Part shown: positions 30,404 through 33,343 of the stretch, piece by piece
Position numbering within the stretch: position 1 is the stretch's first letter
Layout: each line of letters begins with the position of its first letter
NCBI GenBank assembly: GCA_043812455.1
Contig: JBDRMB010000032.1
Location: 1 to 33,343 of the forward strand
Reading direction: 5' to 3'
DNA from: JABHQR01 sp043812455
Lineage (GTDB): Archaea > Nanobdellota > Nanobdellia > Woesearchaeales > GW2011-AR9
Length of the DNA stretch: 33,343 nucleotides
Position numbers and translations under genes: made by a program
Notes under the pieces: generated by a model
Database searches by the model: none
Seen by the model: the letters and a program-made list of their open reading frames with translations, nothing else
Told to the model about the DNA's origin: nothing

Positions 30404-32350
30404 ATGGTAATGAAATATCATGGATTTACTTTAGATCCATTCCAAGAGAATTCAATTAAAGAGATTGAAAAAGGTAATTCAGTAGTAGTTTCTGCTCCAA
30501 CTGGTAGTGGGAAAACTCTTATTGCAGATTACATTATAGATAAGAATAAGGATAAGCCTAACAGGATAATTTATACTGCACCGATTAAAGCTTTATCTAA
30601 CCAAAAGTATAAAGATTTTTCTGAAGAGTACGGTAAAACAAATGTTGGATTAATGACTGGAGATATTGTAATCAATCCAACTGCTAAAGTTTTGATCATG
30701 ACTACGGAAATTTACCGAAACATGGTTTTGACTAACGATGACTCTGTACGAGATGTAGTTTATGTAATTTTTGATGAAGTACATTACATCAATGATATCG
30801 AAAGAGGTTATGTTTGGGAAGAATCTATCATTTATAGTCCAAAAGAAGTAAGATTTCTTTGTTTATCTGCAACTATTCCTAACGCTGCAGAGTTTTCTGC
30901 TTGGATTGAATCAATTAAAGGCCATACAGTAAAAACTATCACTTCAGATTTTAGAGTTGTACCATTAAAACATTTTTTTTATGATTATGAACTTGGAATT
31001 ACAACACTTGATAAAATTAAGCAGCGTATCAAAGATACTGAAGATATGCCCAGATATGAAAGAGTAATGGGTGGCAGAAAAAGACAAAGAATTAGAGTTC
31101 CTGAACCGGACCATGTTGAATTGATTAAAGAAATGGGAATGGAAAAATTACCTTGTTTGTTTTTCAGCTTTTCTCGAAAAGATTGTCAGGAGAAAGCTAA
31201 AAAATTATCTGAAACAAAACTGTTTGATAAAGATACTAGAGTTATTAGTTTTGTTAGTCAAGAAGTAAAGGATTGGCCAGAAGATATTAAGAAATTAAGT
31301 TCTACAGTGGTTTTACGTAACGCACTAAGTAAAGGTATTGCCTTTCATCATGCAGGGTTGTTACCAATAGTTAAAGAATTGGTTGAAGAACTGTTCTCTC
31401 GTGGTTGGATTAAAGTTTTGTATACTACTGAAACTTTTGCAGTTGGAATTAATATGCCAGCTAAAACTGTATGTTTTAACTCTTTAAGAAAATTTGATGG
31501 TATAAATTTCCGAGATCTTAATACCAAAGAATATTTCCAGATTGCTGGTAGAGCTGGAAGAAGGGGTATTGATGAAGTTGGTTATGTTTATTCAATGATT
31601 TTCCGACCGGCATTCAGATATCAAACTATTAAAAGGTTGACTGACAAAGACATCGAACCAATTAAATCACAATTTAAATTGTCTGTGAATACTGCCTTAA
31701 ATATTCTCAATCGCCATACTGCTGATGAAATTGAACACATTTTACGACAGAGTTTCTTTTCTTATCAAAAGTATGGTGATAAGTGGGATGACGTTCCAAC
31801 CCAGAAATTATTGTTCAGGTACAATAGTATTGTTAAAAAATTAAAAAAATTTGGTTTTGTTGATGAGAATAATAAATTGACAGACAAAGGAATTTTCAGT
31901 ACCAACATATTTGTTGATGAGATGACATTTGGAGAAATATTTTCTACAGGAATGTACAAAGAAATGACAGATTATCAAATTCTTTTAATTTTAGGAGTAT
32001 TAGTGTTTGAACCTAGAGAAAGGACAGAGTTCAAGAAAATTTTTCCCACACCAGAACTTGCTAAACTAAAAACTATATTACGACAAAACCCAGTTACTGG
32101 TAGGGAGAAAAAATTTGAAAACTTGGATGAAGTTACTGCTTTATTATTTCCGTTAATGAAAGGCCAAAGTTTCTTTGACTTGATGAAGAATACAAGTTTA
32201 TTGGAAGGTGATTTAATCAGGTTCTTTGGGCAAGTTTTGGATCGGATTGGTCAAATCAAGAAAGCTGCTTCTGATTCAGAACTAGAATTGAGGATAGATA
32301 ACGTCAAAGGTTATGTTATGAGCGCTCTGGAAGGGATTTATTTTGTTTGA
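30404..32350 (+). CDS. Ski2-like superfamily 2 helicase (DEVH box)
   Basis: An ATP-driven RNA or DNA helicase. Counting from the ATG at 30404, Walker A A-P-T-G-S-G-K-T is at 31-38 and the D-E-V-H box at 124-127, followed by S-A-T motif III. Later come the Ski2-type T-E-T-F-A-V-G-I-N-M-P-A-K and Q-I-A-G-R-A-G-R-R-G. The start F-T-L-D-P-F-Q is typical of the Ski2/Mtr4/HelY group rather than Hel308. The C-terminal 200 residues are helical and short; the beta-barrel arch insertion of eukaryotic Mtr4 is not evident. The frame extends to a TTG at 30392, but 30404 is preferred because TTTAATAAA near 30372-30380 is about 27-28 nt upstream. An RNA-processing role is likely but not certain. Confidence 0.92.
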   Translation: MVMKYHGFTLDPFQENSIKEIEKGNSVVVSAPTGSGKTLIADYIIDKNKDKPNRIIYTAPIKALSNQKYKDFSEEYGKTNVGLMTGDIVINPTAKVLIMTTEIYRNMVLTNDDSVRDVVYVIFDEVHYINDIERGYVWEESIIYSPKEVRFLCLSATIPNAAEFSAWIESIKGHTVKTITSDFRVVPLKHFFYDYELGITTLDKIKQRIKDTEDMPRYERVMGGRKRQRIRVPEPDHVELIKEMGMEKLPCLFFSFSRKDCQEKAKKLSETKLFDKDTRVISFVSQEVKDWPEDIKKLSSTVVLRNALSKGIAFHHAGLLPIVKELVEELFSRGWIKVLYTTETFAVGINMPAKTVCFNSLRKFDGINFRDLNTKEYFQIAGRAGRRGIDEVGYVYSMIFRPAFRYQTIKRLTDKDIEPIKSQFKLSVNTALNILNRHTADEIEHILRQSFFSYQKYGDKWDDVPTQKLLFRYNSIVKKLKKFGFVDENNKLTDKGIFSTNIFVDEMTFGEIFSTGMYKEMTDYQILLILGVLVFEPRERTEFKKIFPTPELAKLKTILRQNPVTGREKKFENLDEVTALLFPLMKGQSFFDLMKNTSLLEGDLIRFFGQVLDRIGQIKKAASDSELELRIDNVKGYVMSALEGIYFV

Positions 32351-32372
32351 GATTATATTGAATAAGAAAGAA

Positions 32373-33011
32373 TTACTCGGTTAAAAGATTGAAACCGCAC
32401 TTTGTATCATACTCTTTTGTCACTGAAACTAAAGCAATAGTATAATTGTAAAATGTCAGATAAAGATTAAAAAATTTTATTTCTTCATCAATAAGATTAG
32501 AAGCAGTAAGTTTAACATTCTCGTTAGCTTCAATTATCTTGTTCATATCTTCAGAAACCTTATTTGTAATCCTTGCCATTGACTTGAAATAAAACTCATG
32601 GTCAGAACAGTCCATCACCGTCTCGTCAGGAGGATGGATAATTATATTACCCTCATCTTCATTAATAACATAATTAATTTCATAAGCATCAAACACTTTT
32701 AATGTGACTTTTAAGGAATGTTCTAAATTTTCATTTAATTCTCCGACCCAAGCCTGATATCCAGGAGGTACGACCAAAGAATCAGATTCCATGTATTTCC
32801 TTGGTATTCCATCTAACTGTTGCACAGGCCGCCCTATTGGTTGTTCGATATGCAATTTTTCTACATTTTTCTTAAATTCCTGAAAACATAATTCATCTAA
32901 CCTATCCTTTTCAGCACTTCTTTCAAATCTCAATTTAGCATCTGCAAGCATAACTCCCGCTAATGCTAAACTTGTTGTTGCAGTAAGAACCAGATTTCTC
33001 AAACTAGACAT
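32373..33011 (-). CDS. Unknown signal-anchored protein (212 aa)
   Basis: An N-terminal hydrophobic segment (L-V-L-T-A-T-T-S-L-A-L-A-G-V-M-L-A) at about residues 7-23 is either a signal peptide or an anchor. The rest is hydrophilic and mixed alpha/beta, with three late Cys and a helix around 140-175. No catalytic motif recognised. It is convergent with the helicase gene, with stops about 22 nt apart. A GAGGT stretch 7 nt before the ATG and AT-rich TATA-like DNA near 33035-33048 lie upstream. Confidence 0.7.
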   Translation of the reverse strand: MSSLRNLVLTATTSLALAGVMLADAKLRFERSAEKDRLDELCFQEFKKNVEKLHIEQPIGRPVQQLDGIPRKYMESDSLVVPPGYQAWVGELNENLEHSLKVTLKVFDAYEINYVINEDEGNIIIHPPDETVMDCSDHEFYFKSMARITNKVSEDMNKIIEANENVKLTASNLIDEEIKFFNLYLTFYNYTIALVSVTKEYDTKCGFNLLTE

Positions 33012-33088
33012 AATAAAAACCTCAGCTGGTATATATTATATAAATATTTATTCAGTGTAGTATTTATTATAATTTAAGAGTAAAACAT

Positions 33089-33343
33089 TTAAAAAAAATA
33101 GTAGAAAATATCTATTCCACACCCCCAATTATGAGCTTGCTTGTAAACTAAATGGAGTTTTGACTTAAGGATGCAAATAGCAATTCTACGGTGCCTAACA
33201 CAACGGCTTTGTAGAAATGCCATTAGTGTTTTTAGCATTTCTATAATATCCCTCATCGCTCTTTCAATATTATAAGCTAAAACTTTACAGAGTAATTCAA
33301 TTTTCTGTGTTTTAAATTTCCTGGCTCTCATCTTAGAGCCATA
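33089..33343 (-). mobile_element. C-terminal end of a DDE-type transposase, partial at window edge
   Basis: The frame is open from the right edge. It reads Y-G-S-K-M-R-A-R-K-F-K-T-Q-K-I-E-L-L-C-K-V-L-A-Y-N-I, which closely resembles the conserved C-terminal helix of many IS4/IS5-like DDE transposases (R-x-R-K-F-x-x-Q-x-x-E-L-L-x-K-V-L-x-Y-N). The catalytic domain would lie beyond the window. After that motif come about 50 residues of odd composition (Cys, His, Arg and Phe rich) to the stop at 33089, so the frame may run past the original end or be shifted there. An IS element, complete or decayed, therefore probably begins here. The family cannot be fixed. Confidence 0.6.

Overview
The window looks like a piece of an archaeal chromosome, most likely from a DPANN lineage of the Woesearchaeota/Pacearchaeota type. 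That placement is inferred from gene content and promoter style, not from a marker tree. Supporting signs: AT-rich DNA; TATA boxes of the TTTATAWA kind centred about 25-29 nt before start codons, which implies many leaderless mRNAs; a few genes with AGGAGG/AGGTG ribosome sites; methionyl-tRNA synthetase with an archaeal-type multi-cysteine zinc region; and two proteins starting with the GQVTVFIIVG membrane segment that is common in predicted surface proteins of these archaea. No rRNA, tRNA or CRISPR array is visible.

Layout. 1-5932 (minus): a two-gene surface operon, an 814-aa membrane-anchored protein followed by an Ig-like-repeat protein of at least 1158 aa that runs off the left edge. 6001-7114: a Fic-family AMPylase gene with a 37-bp palindromic element on each side. 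7172-7824 (plus): a small SAM methyltransferase. 7858-10566 (minus): metG with a downstream PNPOx-like flavoprotein gene. 10633-14061 (minus): a second Fic protein, an unknown 236-aa protein paired with a DegT-like PLP enzyme, and an unknown 205-aa protein. 14279-15511 (minus): a site-2-type membrane metalloprotease with a CBS-like tail. 15632-20463 (plus): mutS, a 59-aa membrane protein and mutL, forming a bacterial-type mismatch-repair block with an endonuclease-type MutL. 20566-21408 (plus): a beta-rich gene interrupted by an in-frame TGA. 21589-22212 (plus): a secreted NlpC/P60 lipoprotein. 22225-25574 (minus): a second surface operon whose first protein is a shorter relative of the 814-aa protein. 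25722-28461: orphan genes around a Na+/Ca2+ exchanger-type antiporter. 28532-32350 (plus): PepF-like oligoendopeptidase and a Ski2-like helicase. 32373-33011 (minus): an unknown anchored protein. 33089-33343 (minus): the C-terminal end of a DDE-type transposase running off the right edge.

How the parts fit. Translation (metG), mismatch repair (mutS/mutL), proteolysis (M50, M3) and RNA/DNA helicase genes are ordinary housekeeping functions. The accessory content is the two paralogous surface operons, the two Fic proteins, the NlpC/P60 lipoprotein and several orphans. The best candidate for an undescribed system is the repeated pairing of a GQVTVFIIVG-anchored protein with a very large secreted partner. 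The palindrome-flanked Fic gene comes second, because one copy of the palindrome also lies just upstream of the promoter of a surface operon.
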